A stretch of DNA of 25,180 nt. Source: DATEZO01 sp035255485. Lineage in GTDB: Bacteria > Pseudomonadota > Gammaproteobacteria > Burkholderiales > Burkholderiaceae_D. The notes beneath the pieces are model-generated. The model was not told the origin of the DNA. It searched no databases and saw only the letters and a list, made by a program, of their open reading frames with translations. The DNA lies in the NCBI GenBank assembly GCA_035255485.1, contig DATEZO010000105.1, forward strand, positions 1 to 25,180, read 5' to 3'. Position 1 is the first letter of the stretch. The number at the start of each line of letters is the position of its first letter. Below are positions 14,836 through 22,736 of this stretch, piece by piece. A program made the translations under genes and the position numbers.

Positions 14836-14849
14836 CTCTTTTTAAAGAG
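14836..14849. promoter_or_regulatory. Perfect inverted repeat between divergent MarR-like and membrane protein genes
   Basis: CTCTTT-TT-AAAGAG, arms of 6 bases. It lies 31 bases before the regulator ATG and 72 bases before the membrane protein start, as expected for a MarR-type operator controlling both. Confidence 0.45.
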
Positions 14850-14880
14850 ATGAACAGAGATAGCACAATTGTCATTACCC

Positions 14881-15240
14881 ATGAAAAAACCGACACGTCC
14901 AGCCGATATTTATTTGCGTTTCCTGAAATTGGCGGAAGCATTACGCGGCTTGCCGTCCTTGCCCGAGCTCGATCCGCTGGAGGAGCGCATTTTGACATTG
15001 GTTGCCCGCGCGGGACAGGAAAAAGAACGCTTGTCCGTCAGGGACATGATGGCGAAAAACGAGCTTGGCTCGCCCGCCATGCTGCATGGCAGGCTGAAAT
15101 CCATGCGCGAAAAGGGCTGGATCATGCTGGCCGATACCGAAGACGCCCGGCGCAAGCAGATCGCATTGACGCAGGCGGCGCTACTGCATTTTGACAAATT
15201 ATCCAGGTGCCTGGTTAAAGCGGCGCATAACGTCGATTAG
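14881..15240 (+). CDS. Small MarR-like winged-helix regulator
   Basis: About 119 residues from ATG 14881. A TTG four codons upstream (14869) has a weak AGAGA before it and is an alternative. The core reads as a winged helix: LDPLEERILTLVARAG, then LSVRDMMAKN, the recognition-helix-like GSPAMLHGRLKSMREKGWI, and a wing LADTEDARRKQIALTQAA. DARRKQIALT is the classic MarR wing (D-x-R in DxRxxxLxLT). The flanking dimerisation helices are short, so it is smaller than typical MarR proteins (about 140-150). The ligand is unknown. Its placement divergent from the MASE1-like membrane protein, with a palindrome between, suggests local control. Confidence 0.78.
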   Translation: MKKPTRPADIYLRFLKLAEALRGLPSLPELDPLEERILTLVARAGQEKERLSVRDMMAKNELGSPAMLHGRLKSMREKGWIMLADTEDARRKQIALTQAALLHFDKLSRCLVKAAHNVD

Positions 15241-15435
15241 CGGCGGAGCACCATTGGCCGCGATGGAACGAAAGTTTCAATGCCCGCCGGCTTTACGATA
15301 GTACCAGGCCAACGGCTTGGGTCGCCAGGCGCGGAAGAGCGAGGCATCGCCCGGCTCTACGCTATCGAGACGGCCATCAAGCCGCCACCGCCGGAGGAGA
15401 AATTCACGTGTCGGTGGACGCCCCGGCACGCGGGT

Positions 15436-16824
15436 TCATTTGCCGATGCAAAAACGCGAAAAAATCACGCCCAGCAAATCGTCCGAAGTGAATTCTCCGG
15501 TAATGCTGCCGAGCCGTTCCTGCACCAGCCGCAATTCTTCCGCAAGCAGGTCGAGCGCCTGGTCATTACCTTGTGCATGCAACGCGGCAGTTTCCAGGTG
15601 CGCACGCGCCGACTTCAACGCAGTCAAATGGCGTTCGCGCGCAAGATACAGTGATTCGCCCGTCTGCTGCCAGCCCGCCAGGTGCAGCAGTTCTGCGCGC
15701 AACAGTTCCATCCCGACGCGATCGGTGGCCGACAGATAGATATGCGTGGCGTCCGGCATGCGGTCGATCGCGGGGCGGTGACCGGACAGGTCGATCTTGT
15801 TCCACACCCGGATCACCGGCACATTCGCCGGAAAGCGTGCGGTGATGTCTTCGTCGGCACGAGTCGGGCCACGGCTGGCGTCCAGCATGTGCACGATCAC
15901 GTCGGCATTGTCGACCGCGGCCCAGGTACGTTCGATGCCGATGCGCTCGACTTCGTCACCGGCGTCGGCTGCATCACGGATGCCGGCGGTATCGATCACG
16001 TTGACCGGGACGCCTTCGAGCTGGATCGTTTCGACGACCTTGTCGCGCGTGGTGCCGGCGATCGACGTGACAATTGCCACCTCCGAACCCGCCAGCACAT
16101 TCAGCAAGGATGATTTGCCGACATTCGGCTGGCCGGCCAGCACGATGTTCAGGCCGTCGCGCAGCATCGCGCCTTGCGCTGCCTGCTGAAAGACATGGTC
16201 AAGGGCAGTGCGAATGTTTTCCAACTGGCCGCGGGCGTCGGATTTCTCGAGGAAATCGATTTCTTCTTCCGGAAAATCAAGCGTAGCCTCGACCAGCGTG
16301 CGCAACTGGGTCACCTGCTGCACCAGGTCGTTGATGGTTTTTGAAAACACGCCGGCCAGCGATTGCGATGCCGATTTCGCGGCAGCTTCGGTCGAAGCCT
16401 CGATCAGGTCGGCGACCGCTTCGGCCTGCGCCAGATCGAGTTTATCGTTCAGGTAAGCGCGCTGCGTGAATTCACCGGGCTGCGCGAGCCGCAGGCCGAT
16501 TTTCTCGCCCGCTTCGATGCAGCGCGCCAGCAGCATCTGCAGCACCACTGGCCCGCCGTGCCCTTGCAATTCCAGCACATCTTCGCCGGTGTAGGAATGC
16601 GGCGCCTTGAAATAAAGCGCAATGCCCTGGTCGATCACACTGCCATCGACATTCCGGAACGGCAGATAGGTGGCACGGCGCGGCTGCAATTGAGTACCTT
16701 CCTTCAGTCCGCATACCGCCGCAATCACGGGTGCGAGATTTTTACCGGATAGCCGGACCACGCCAATGCCGCCGCGTCCGGGTGCGGTGGCGATGGCGGC
16801 AATGGGAGAAGAGTCGAGATTCAT
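15436..16824 (-). CDS. mnmE: tRNA uridine-5-carboxymethylaminomethyl modification GTPase MnmE
   Basis: A 462-residue protein. The N-terminal tetrahydrofolate-binding domain starts SSPIAAIATAPGRGGIGVV, a helical domain follows, and an inserted Ras-like GTPase carries G1 GQPNVGKS (231-238), G3 DTAGI and G4 NKID. The C-terminal FCIGK supplies the catalytic Cys-x-Gly-Lys. MnmE with MnmG modifies the wobble uridine of several tRNAs. The frame extends nine codons upstream, but ATG 16824 gives the standard N-terminus; no strong ribosome binding site is visible. It lies last in the rpmH-to-mnmE block, after an apparent terminator, so it probably has some transcription of its own. Confidence 0.97.
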   Translation of the reverse strand: MNLDSSPIAAIATAPGRGGIGVVRLSGKNLAPVIAAVCGLKEGTQLQPRRATYLPFRNVDGSVIDQGIALYFKAPHSYTGEDVLELQGHGGPVVLQMLLARCIEAGEKIGLRLAQPGEFTQRAYLNDKLDLAQAEAVADLIEASTEAAAKSASQSLAGVFSKTINDLVQQVTQLRTLVEATLDFPEEEIDFLEKSDARGQLENIRTALDHVFQQAAQGAMLRDGLNIVLAGQPNVGKSSLLNVLAGSEVAIVTSIAGTTRDKVVETIQLEGVPVNVIDTAGIRDAADAGDEVERIGIERTWAAVDNADVIVHMLDASRGPTRADEDITARFPANVPVIRVWNKIDLSGHRPAIDRMPDATHIYLSATDRVGMELLRAELLHLAGWQQTGESLYLARERHLTALKSARAHLETAALHAQGNDQALDLLAEELRLVQERLGSITGEFTSDDLLGVIFSRFCIGK

Positions 16825-16850
16825 GATTAATCGTAATAGGCAGGAAAGCA

Positions 16851-16881
16851 AAAAGCCCGTGATGACCGATCGCGGGCTTTT
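16851..16881 (-). terminator. Intrinsic terminator between yidC and mnmE
   Basis: On the minus strand AAAAGCCCG pairs with CGGGCTTTT across a 13-base loop, and the T-run (TTTTT) follows. It lies 36 bases after the yidC stop and 26 bases before the mnmE ATG. The near symmetry could also give termination in the other direction. Confidence 0.8.
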
Positions 16882-16917
16882 GCATGAAGGTCAATACGGC
16901 GTGTTATCGGGCAGGCA

Positions 16918-18567
16918 TCAGGCCTTTTGCAGTTTCCTGGTGATGACCCATTGCTGCGTGATCGACAAGATGTTATTCACTACCCAGTACAGCACCAAGC
17001 CGGCCGGGAAGAAAAAGAACATGACGGAAAATACGATCGGCATAAACATCATCACCTTGGCCTGGATCGGATCTGGCGGGGCCGGATTCAGCTTGGTCTG
17101 GATGAACATCGAGACTGCCATCACGACCGGCAGGATGTAAAACGGATCGGGCGAAGCCAAGTCATGGATCCAGCCGAGCCACGGCGCATTGCGCATCTCC
17201 ACCGATGCCAGCAACACCCAGTATAGTGCAATGAAGACTGGGATCTGCACTACGATCGGCAGACAGCCGCCCAGCGGGTTGATCTTTTCGGTTCGGTACA
17301 GCTCCATCATGGCCTGGTTCATCTTCGGCGCATCGGACTTGTGGCGCTCGCGGATCGCCTGCATCTTCGGCGCCACCAGCTTCATTTTTGCCATGCTGCG
17401 ATAGCTGGCTGCCGACAGGGGGAAAAATGCCAGCTTGATCATGACCGTCAGCACGATGATGGTCCAGCCCCAATTGCCCAGCACCTTGTGGATTTGCGTC
17501 ATCAGCCAGAAGATCGGTTTGGCGACGATGGTCAGCCAACCGTAGTCTTTCACCAATTCCAGGCCAGGGGCGACTTTTTCCAGTACGGCCGACTCCTCCG
17601 GGCCGGAATACAGTTTGGCATCGGTGGAAACGCTGGCACCCGGCGCAACCGTGCCAAGCGGAAGGATGGAACCGACCGCGTACAGATTGGCATCGACTTT
17701 TTTCGCAAAAATTTCGCGCGGTGTATTTTCCGGCGGCACAAACGCGGAGGCGAAGTAATGCTGCACCAGCGCTATCCAGCCGTCGTTGGCCTTGGTAGCG
17801 TGCTTGGCCTCGCCTTTTTCGATCTTATCGAAATTGAGCTTCTGGAATTTTTCGGCATCGGTATACACAGCCGGACCGGTAAACGTACTGTAAAAACGCG
17901 ATTCGCCTGACGGCTTGCTGCCGTCGCGCACCAGTTGCAGATACAGCGAGGGGTTGATCGGTGCGCCGCTCTCATTGGTCACGGTATGCTTTACATCGAT
18001 CGTGTAATCGCCGCGCTTGAAAGTAAATGTCTTGGTCAGCTTGACGCCACCCTGTTCCGACTCCAGCACCAGTTGCACCTGGTTGGCGCCATCCAGCGCA
18101 CGCGGACCAGGCTTGGCGACAAAGGTCGACTTATGGTTCGGAAATGCGCCGCCGATCAGGCCGGTTTCCGCCAGATAGATCCCGCTGGCACTGGAATTGA
18201 ACAGCACCACGTTTTTCTTCGGATCGGCGGAGTCCCTGTGCTGCAATAATTCAAGACGCTTCAACACACCGCCAGCAGTGTCGATGTCGGCCTTGACCAC
18301 GTCGGTGGTAATCGTGATGCGCTCGCCTTGCGCTGGTGCGGTACCGATAGCCGGCACAACGGCTGGTGTGGTTGCGGCGCTGGTTGCGCCTGCCTGCGGC
18401 ACATCGGATTTACCGGTTGCCGGTGTGCCAGCGGCTGGCGGCTGAGCCGGCTGGGTCGCCGTCGGGAAAAACATCGACGGCTTGCCGGTATAGCGCATCC
18501 AGTTATCCCACAAGACCAGCAGGGACAATGAAAACACAACCCACAGGACGGTACGTTTGATATCCAT
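16918..18567 (-). CDS. yidC: Membrane protein insertase YidC
   Basis: A 549-residue insertase of the Gram-negative type. It has an N-terminal helix (about 7-22), a Pro/Ala-rich linker (about 35-75), a large periplasmic beta-domain, and a C-terminal five-helix core. The core contains KMKLVAPKMQAIRERH, NPLGGCLPIVVQIPVFIALYWVL and the final FPAGLVLYWVVNN. It inserts proteins into the inner membrane alone or with SecYEG. It is preceded by yidD on the same strand with a 22-base gap. The linker composition (PPAAGTPATG and similar) is typical of beta- and gammaproteobacterial forms. Confidence 0.98.
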   Translation of the reverse strand: MDIKRTVLWVVFSLSLLVLWDNWMRYTGKPSMFFPTATQPAQPPAAGTPATGKSDVPQAGATSAATTPAVVPAIGTAPAQGERITITTDVVKADIDTAGGVLKRLELLQHRDSADPKKNVVLFNSSASGIYLAETGLIGGAFPNHKSTFVAKPGPRALDGANQVQLVLESEQGGVKLTKTFTFKRGDYTIDVKHTVTNESGAPINPSLYLQLVRDGSKPSGESRFYSTFTGPAVYTDAEKFQKLNFDKIEKGEAKHATKANDGWIALVQHYFASAFVPPENTPREIFAKKVDANLYAVGSILPLGTVAPGASVSTDAKLYSGPEESAVLEKVAPGLELVKDYGWLTIVAKPIFWLMTQIHKVLGNWGWTIIVLTVMIKLAFFPLSAASYRSMAKMKLVAPKMQAIRERHKSDAPKMNQAMMELYRTEKINPLGGCLPIVVQIPVFIALYWVLLASVEMRNAPWLGWIHDLASPDPFYILPVVMAVSMFIQTKLNPAPPDPIQAKVMMFMPIVFSVMFFFFPAGLVLYWVVNNILSITQQWVITRKLQKA

Positions 18568-18589
18568 AAGTGTACTTGTCAGGAATTAT

Positions 18590-18853
18590 TCACGAGTGAC
18601 TGCAACCGTTATTGTCGGCGGCAGGAGAGATTGATGAAGATTTTTTCGGTACTGGATCAAGCCCACCCGGATGCCACGGATGGCATTTGCATAATCGCGC
18701 AACCGCCAGCGCGCTGCCTTTTGCCGCACCATGCTCGCGGAGCGCTTCGGCCGCATACTCCGAACAACTCGGGTAGAAACGGCAGTTTTGCCCAAGAAAC
18801 GGACTGATACCCAACTGGTAGACGCGCACCAGCAGCAGCAATAGTTTCTTCAC
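18590..18853 (-). CDS. yidD: Membrane protein insertion efficiency factor YidD
   Basis: An 87-residue protein starting at GTG 18853, which overlaps the rnpA stop (GTGA, 18850-18853). GGAG inside rnpA is its ribosome binding site. The family core is plain: LLVRVYQLGISPFLGQNCRF, then YPSCSEYA, and a CHPWHPGGLDPVP end with the conserved cysteines. The N-terminal amphipathic/hydrophobic segment fits its peripheral attachment to the inner membrane, where it aids YidC-dependent insertion. The C-terminal tail (SSSISPAADNNGCSHS) is unremarkable. Longer frames in this region come from readthrough of the rnpA overlap and are not real starts. Confidence 0.95.
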   Translation of the reverse strand: MKKLLLLLVRVYQLGISPFLGQNCRFYPSCSEYAAEALREHGAAKGSALAVARLCKCHPWHPGGLDPVPKKSSSISPAADNNGCSHS

Positions 18854-19236
18854 TGCAGCGGCTCCGGCAGGACATGCGGCAAAAACAAATGCGCCAATTC
18901 CGAGCGCAACGCCGCTTTCAGCGCCGCCGATGTCGCCGGACCGCTCCTGACGTTTACTGGTTTGGACAGGCGCACGATGCAATCGATGGCCGGCAGCGAT
19001 GATTGCCGGAACAACTCGCGCGCCGCGCGCTTGATCGCGTTGCGCGTAACAGCGCGCGGCGCGAATCGCTTGGCTGCGACAACGCCCAGACGGGCATGCG
19101 GCAGATGGTTATTGCGGATGTAGAGCACGAAATGCGCTGTCCGCTGCACGGGCCGCAAACGAAAAACGGATGAAAACTCATCCGTTTTAACGATGCGTCG
19201 ATCGCGAGCGTAGTCCTGTGAGAAATCGCCGGTCAC
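18850..19236 (-). CDS. rnpA: Ribonuclease P protein component
   Basis: A 128-residue basic protein. Features of RnpA: the FSSVFRLRP segment, RLGVVAAKRFAPRAVTRN, and the RNR-like motif RNAIKRAARELFR, where Ala replaces the usual second Arg. It binds RNase P RNA to mature tRNA 5' ends. The start is GTG 19236, 35 bases after the rpmH stop, without an obvious ribosome binding site; this fits the known coupling of rnpA expression to rpmH. The 3' end overlaps yidD by 4 bases. Confidence 0.96.
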   Translation of the reverse strand: MTGDFSQDYARDRRIVKTDEFSSVFRLRPVQRTAHFVLYIRNNHLPHARLGVVAAKRFAPRAVTRNAIKRAARELFRQSSLPAIDCIVRLSKPVNVRSGPATSAALKAALRSELAHLFLPHVLPEPLQ

Positions 19237-19271
19237 GCCAGCAACAAACGGTGCGGATGCGACGTCAGGCT

Positions 19272-19406
19272 TCAGGCAGCCAGGCGCTTACGGCCTTTGG
19301 CACGTCGCGCATTGATTACAGCGCGGCCGCCGCGGGTTGCCATGCGAACGCGGAAACCATGAGTGCGCTTGCGGCGAACGACGGAAGGTTGGTAAGTACG
19401 TTTCAT
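19272..19406 (-). CDS. rpmH: 50S ribosomal protein L34
   Basis: A 44-residue, very basic protein beginning MKRTYQPSVVRRKRTHGF and containing MATRGGRAVINARRAKGRKR, the near-universal L34 sequence. It is first of the minus-strand block next to dnaA, the classic arrangement by the origin. A promoter is visible upstream at 19539-19568. Confidence 0.99.
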   Translation of the reverse strand: MKRTYQPSVVRRKRTHGFRVRMATRGGRAVINARRAKGRKRLAA

Positions 19407-19538
19407 TATTGGTCTCGCTCATCAGCAAAAGTTTAAATTGGGTCATCACACGCCCATCGCCTGTTCTACTGCCGGCACGCGCCAGACCAGCGAACGGCTA
19501 CAGTGCAACTTGTCAATACAACGGGTAGTGAACCCTGA

Positions 19539-19568
19539 ATTAGACAGCATTTTCCTGTTGTTTGTCAA
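19539..19568 (-). promoter_or_regulatory. Sigma-70-type promoter for rpmH-rnpA
   Basis: Reading the minus strand: TTGACA (19563-19568), an 18-base spacer, and TCTAAT (19539-19544). Five of six bases match the -10 consensus and all six match the -35. It lies about 130 bases upstream of rpmH, leaving a long untranslated leader. Confidence 0.65.
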
Positions 19569-19631
19569 TAACTTAGCAAGCCTTCTGAAGCATGGTAAAT
19601 TGGCACGCCCGTGTGAAATAAGCGGCGCGCC

Positions 19632-19640
19632 TGTGGATAA
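19632..19640 (-). promoter_or_regulatory. DnaA box upstream of dnaA
   Basis: TGTGGATAA, the exact complement of the consensus TTATCCACA. It lies 116 bases before dnaA and is positioned for DnaA autoregulation. Confidence 0.75.
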
Positions 19641-19755
19641 CTTGCCTCTTCAAGAGTAGAATAGAGGCAACTGCATGGCACGCTTCGACTAGCTCCATCA
19701 GTCCGCTCAAGCGCAGTATCGATATTGCCGCCGCACTACCTTACCAAGAAGATGC

Positions 19756-21138
19756 ATGGATAATTTCTGGCAGACTTGTTCCGCCCAACTGGAGCAGGAG
19801 CTGACACCGCAACAATTCAGCGCATGGATCAAACCGCTGACGCCGCTCGATTTTGATGAGGGCCGACTGCGTATTGCCGCGCCGAATCGTTTCAAGCTGG
19901 ATTGGGTCAAGACCCAATTTGCCAGCCGTATTTCCGCACTTGCCGCCCAGTTCTGGGAAACACCGATCGATGTGCAGTTCGTGCTCGATCCACGGATCAC
20001 CGGCGCGAAAAAGCTGACGCCCAAGTCCGCAACCATGGCTGCCGATAGCGGCAATGGCGGCAGCGAAGTGCCGGAGCGGGCCATCGAGCCACTGGTTGAT
20101 GCCTCGCCGCGTCGCGAACAGAGCCGCGTCAATCCTGCATTGACTTTCGAAAGTTTCGTCACCGGCAAGGCCAATCAGCTAGCGCGTGCCGCTGCAATCC
20201 AGGTGGCGGACAATCCGGGCATATCATATAACCCACTGTTTTTGTATGGCGGTGTCGGACTCGGTAAAACCCACTTGGTGCATGCAATCGGTAATCAGGT
20301 GCTGGCCAATAATCCGAGCGTCAAGATTCGCTATATTCATGCAGAACAGTACGTTCGCGACGTAGTGACCGCTTACCAGCGCAAGGGTTTTGATGAATTC
20401 AAGCGCTATTACCATTCGCTTGATTTGCTGCTGATCGACGATATCCAGTTTTTCGGCGGCAAGAGTCGCACGCAGGAAGAATTTTTCTATGCATTCGAAG
20501 CACTGATCGCAGCCAAGAAACAAATCATCATTACCAGCGATACTTATCCGAAGGAAATCACCGGCATGGATGACCGGTTGATTTCACGTTTTGATTCCGG
20601 CTTGACGGTGGCGGTCGAACCGCCCGAATTGGAAATGCGGGTGGCGATTCTACTCAAGAAAGCAGCACAGGAAGGTGCCAACCTATCGGACGATGTTGCG
20701 TTTTTTGTTGCCAAGCATCTTCGTTCGAACGTACGTGAACTGGAAGGCGCGTTGCGCAAGATCCTCGCCTATTCGCGTTTTCATGGCAAGGACATCACGA
20801 TCGACGTTGTCAAAGATGCATTGAAAGATCTATTGTCGGTGCAAAACAGGCAGATTTCCGTTGAAAACATCCAGAAAACCGTCGCTGATTTTTTCAATAT
20901 CAAAGTGGCGGATATGTATTCCAAGAAGCGTCCGGCGAATATTGCACGACCGCGTCAGATTGCCATGTATCTTGCCAAGGAATTAACACAAAAAAGCTTG
21001 CCGGAAATCGGCGATTTATTCGGTGGGCGCGACCATACGACGGTTTTGCATGCAGTGCGCAAAATTACCGCCGACCGTAGCAAGAATCCGGAAGTCAACC
21101 ACGAATTGCATGTACTGGAACAGACATTGAAGGGGTAA
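19756..21138 (+). CDS. dnaA: Chromosomal replication initiator protein DnaA
   Basis: A 460-residue initiator with all four domains. Domain I starts MDNFWQTCSAQLEQEL. A variable linker runs from about 85 to 125. The AAA+ domain has Walker A GGVGLGKTHL, Walker B LLIDDIQF and the sensor region. The C-terminal DNA-binding domain ends with the signature GGRDHTTVLHAV. It binds DnaA boxes and melts the origin. Gene order with dnaN and gyrB is conventional. The start has only a weak AAGAAG ahead of it. Linker length and content (about 40 residues) are of betaproteobacterial size. Confidence 0.99.
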   Translation: MDNFWQTCSAQLEQELTPQQFSAWIKPLTPLDFDEGRLRIAAPNRFKLDWVKTQFASRISALAAQFWETPIDVQFVLDPRITGAKKLTPKSATMAADSGNGGSEVPERAIEPLVDASPRREQSRVNPALTFESFVTGKANQLARAAAIQVADNPGISYNPLFLYGGVGLGKTHLVHAIGNQVLANNPSVKIRYIHAEQYVRDVVTAYQRKGFDEFKRYYHSLDLLLIDDIQFFGGKSRTQEEFFYAFEALIAAKKQIIITSDTYPKEITGMDDRLISRFDSGLTVAVEPPELEMRVAILLKKAAQEGANLSDDVAFFVAKHLRSNVRELEGALRKILAYSRFHGKDITIDVVKDALKDLLSVQNRQISVENIQKTVADFFNIKVADMYSKKRPANIARPRQIAMYLAKELTQKSLPEIGDLFGGRDHTTVLHAVRKITADRSKNPEVNHELHVLEQTLKG

Positions 21139-21385
21139 TCTGCCTGCTTATCGACTTGTGGATAACTTTGTGGATATGTGCGGGAAATGATGTGAATTTG
21201 TTGTGAATATGTTGCACTCGTAAATAACCAAGCGGAAAACCTTATTGCCGGTTTAAGCTTTCCGACGTTTTTTTTCTGTCAAAATATCAGGCTGGTTGTC
21301 GCATATTGTTTGTAAGGGTTTGACTGACTTTTCTGGCTGATCCGCTGAAAAGCATTCGTTAACAATTATTATCGAGGATACAACT
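21139..21385. other. Probable oriC: dnaA-dnaN intergenic region with DnaA-box cluster
   Basis: Four same-direction boxes lie in the left part: TGTGGATAA (21157-21165, perfect), TGTGGATAT (21169-21177), TGTGAATTT (21191-21199) and TGTGAATAT (21202-21210). A weaker TTATCGACT in the opposite direction lies at 21148. The rest is AT-richer, with T-tracts near 21268-21275 and an AT-rich stretch at 21360-21372 that could serve as the unwinding element. The position at the strand switch of the housekeeping genes and between dnaA and dnaN fits an origin. Actual initiation is inferred. Confidence 0.7.
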
Positions 21386-22492
21386 ATGCAATTGGTCAAG
21401 ACTCACAGGGACACGCTGCTGCGGCCGCTGCAAATCGTGAGTGGTATTGTCGAGCGTCGGCACACTTTGCCGATTCTGGCCAATATCCTCATTCGCAAGG
21501 AAGGCGAGCGCGTTTCTTTCCTGTCCACCGATATCGAAGTGCAAATCACTACACATGCGCAAGTCGGCAGTGGTGAAGATGTAGCGGCAACAACCGTGGC
21601 TGCGCGTAAATTGCTGGATATTCTGCGGGCGCTACCGGATTCCAGCGACGTATCGCTATCGCTGGCCAACAAGCGCATGACGGTACAATCCGGCAAATCG
21701 CGCTTTGCGCTGCAAACGCTGGCGGCTGAAGATTTTCCGACCGTTGCACAGGCCGAGCATTACAACGCTACAGTAACGCTGCCACAAAAAAAACTGAAGC
21801 ACCTGTTTAACATGGTGCACTTTTCCATGGCGCAGCAGGATATCCGTTATTACCTGAACGGCTTGCTGCTGGTGGTCGATGGCCGGAACGTGATCGCGGT
21901 GGCGACCGATGGTCACCGCTTGGCCTTTTGCCAGATCGAAACAGAGCAGGAGTTTCCGCGGCAGGAAGTTATTATTCCACGCAAGACAATTCTTGAATTG
22001 CAGCGTTTGCTGGATGACACGGACGATCCGGTTCAGCTTGATATTGCAAACAATCAGGTCAAATTAAGCTTCGCCAATATTGAGTTGATTTCCAAGCTGG
22101 TCGAAGGCAAGTTTCCGGACTACACGCGAGTAATTCCAAAAGGTTACAAGAACGGCTTTACCATCGGCCGCGACCAGTTGCTGCACTCGCTGCAGCGCGC
22201 CGCAATCATGACCAGCGACAAGTTCAAGGGTGTGCGCTGCATCGTCGCGCCTGGCAGCTTGAAGATCAGTTCGACCAATGCAGAACAGGAAGAAGCTGTA
22301 GAGGAAATTGAAATTGATTATGGTGGTGATAGTGTCGATATCGGATTCAACGTCAGTTATTTGCTCGATATCGTCAATAATCTCAAGGATGATTATGTCA
22401 ATATTGCCTTGGGCGACGCCAATTCATCTGCATTAGTTACTATCCCCGGCAATGATGATTTCAAATATGTCGTGATGCCGATGCGGATTTGA
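21386..22492 (+). CDS. dnaN: DNA polymerase III beta sliding clamp
   Basis: A 368-residue clamp of the usual length, with three repeated clamp folds. Features include MQLVKTHRDTLLRPLQIVSGIVERRHTLPIL at the start, VATDGHRLAF in the middle and the terminal YVVMPMRI. It forms the ring that tethers polymerase III. GAGGAT about 7 bases upstream is a good ribosome binding site. Confidence 0.99.
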   Translation: MQLVKTHRDTLLRPLQIVSGIVERRHTLPILANILIRKEGERVSFLSTDIEVQITTHAQVGSGEDVAATTVAARKLLDILRALPDSSDVSLSLANKRMTVQSGKSRFALQTLAAEDFPTVAQAEHYNATVTLPQKKLKHLFNMVHFSMAQQDIRYYLNGLLLVVDGRNVIAVATDGHRLAFCQIETEQEFPRQEVIIPRKTILELQRLLDDTDDPVQLDIANNQVKLSFANIELISKLVEGKFPDYTRVIPKGYKNGFTIGRDQLLHSLQRAAIMTSDKFKGVRCIVAPGSLKISSTNAEQEEAVEEIEIDYGGDSVDIGFNVSYLLDIVNNLKDDYVNIALGDANSSALVTIPGNDDFKYVVMPMRI

Positions 22493-22616
22493 TGCAATGA
22501 AACAGGAACCCGAGGGCGTAAGACTGGATGCGTATCCTTTGCCTTATTTCAGAAGTTCAATTCGATATTGAATGATGATCATCTCAAACAGGATGAACAC
22601 TACTTTTATCGGCGCG

Positions 22617-22645
22617 TTGACAGTATTTGACCCGAACGTTACTCA
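22617..22645 (+). promoter_or_regulatory. Possible gyrB promoter
   Basis: A perfect -35 TTGACA (22617-22622) with a 17-base spacer to TACTCA, a poor -10. It lies about 90 bases upstream of gyrB in the 244-base dnaN-gyrB gap, which otherwise shows nothing notable. Confidence 0.3.
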
Positions 22646-22736
22646 CTCCCGGCTTTCAGTGCGACAAAAAAGCAATAAGATCGCACAACGCAAAAATTTG
22701 CTTTATTAGCAGTACCCGTTTTTTCAGAAGGCAGCC

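Larger units (their letters stand above)
19407..19755. other. rpmH-dnaA divergent intergenic region
   Basis: 349 bases with no gene. It holds the rpmH promoter (minus), one perfect DnaA box (19632-19640), and presumably the dnaA promoter, for which only a weak -10-like TAGAAT (19657-19662) is seen. The 9-mer TTGTCAATA occurs twice (19510-19518 and 19562-19570). Confidence 0.7.
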
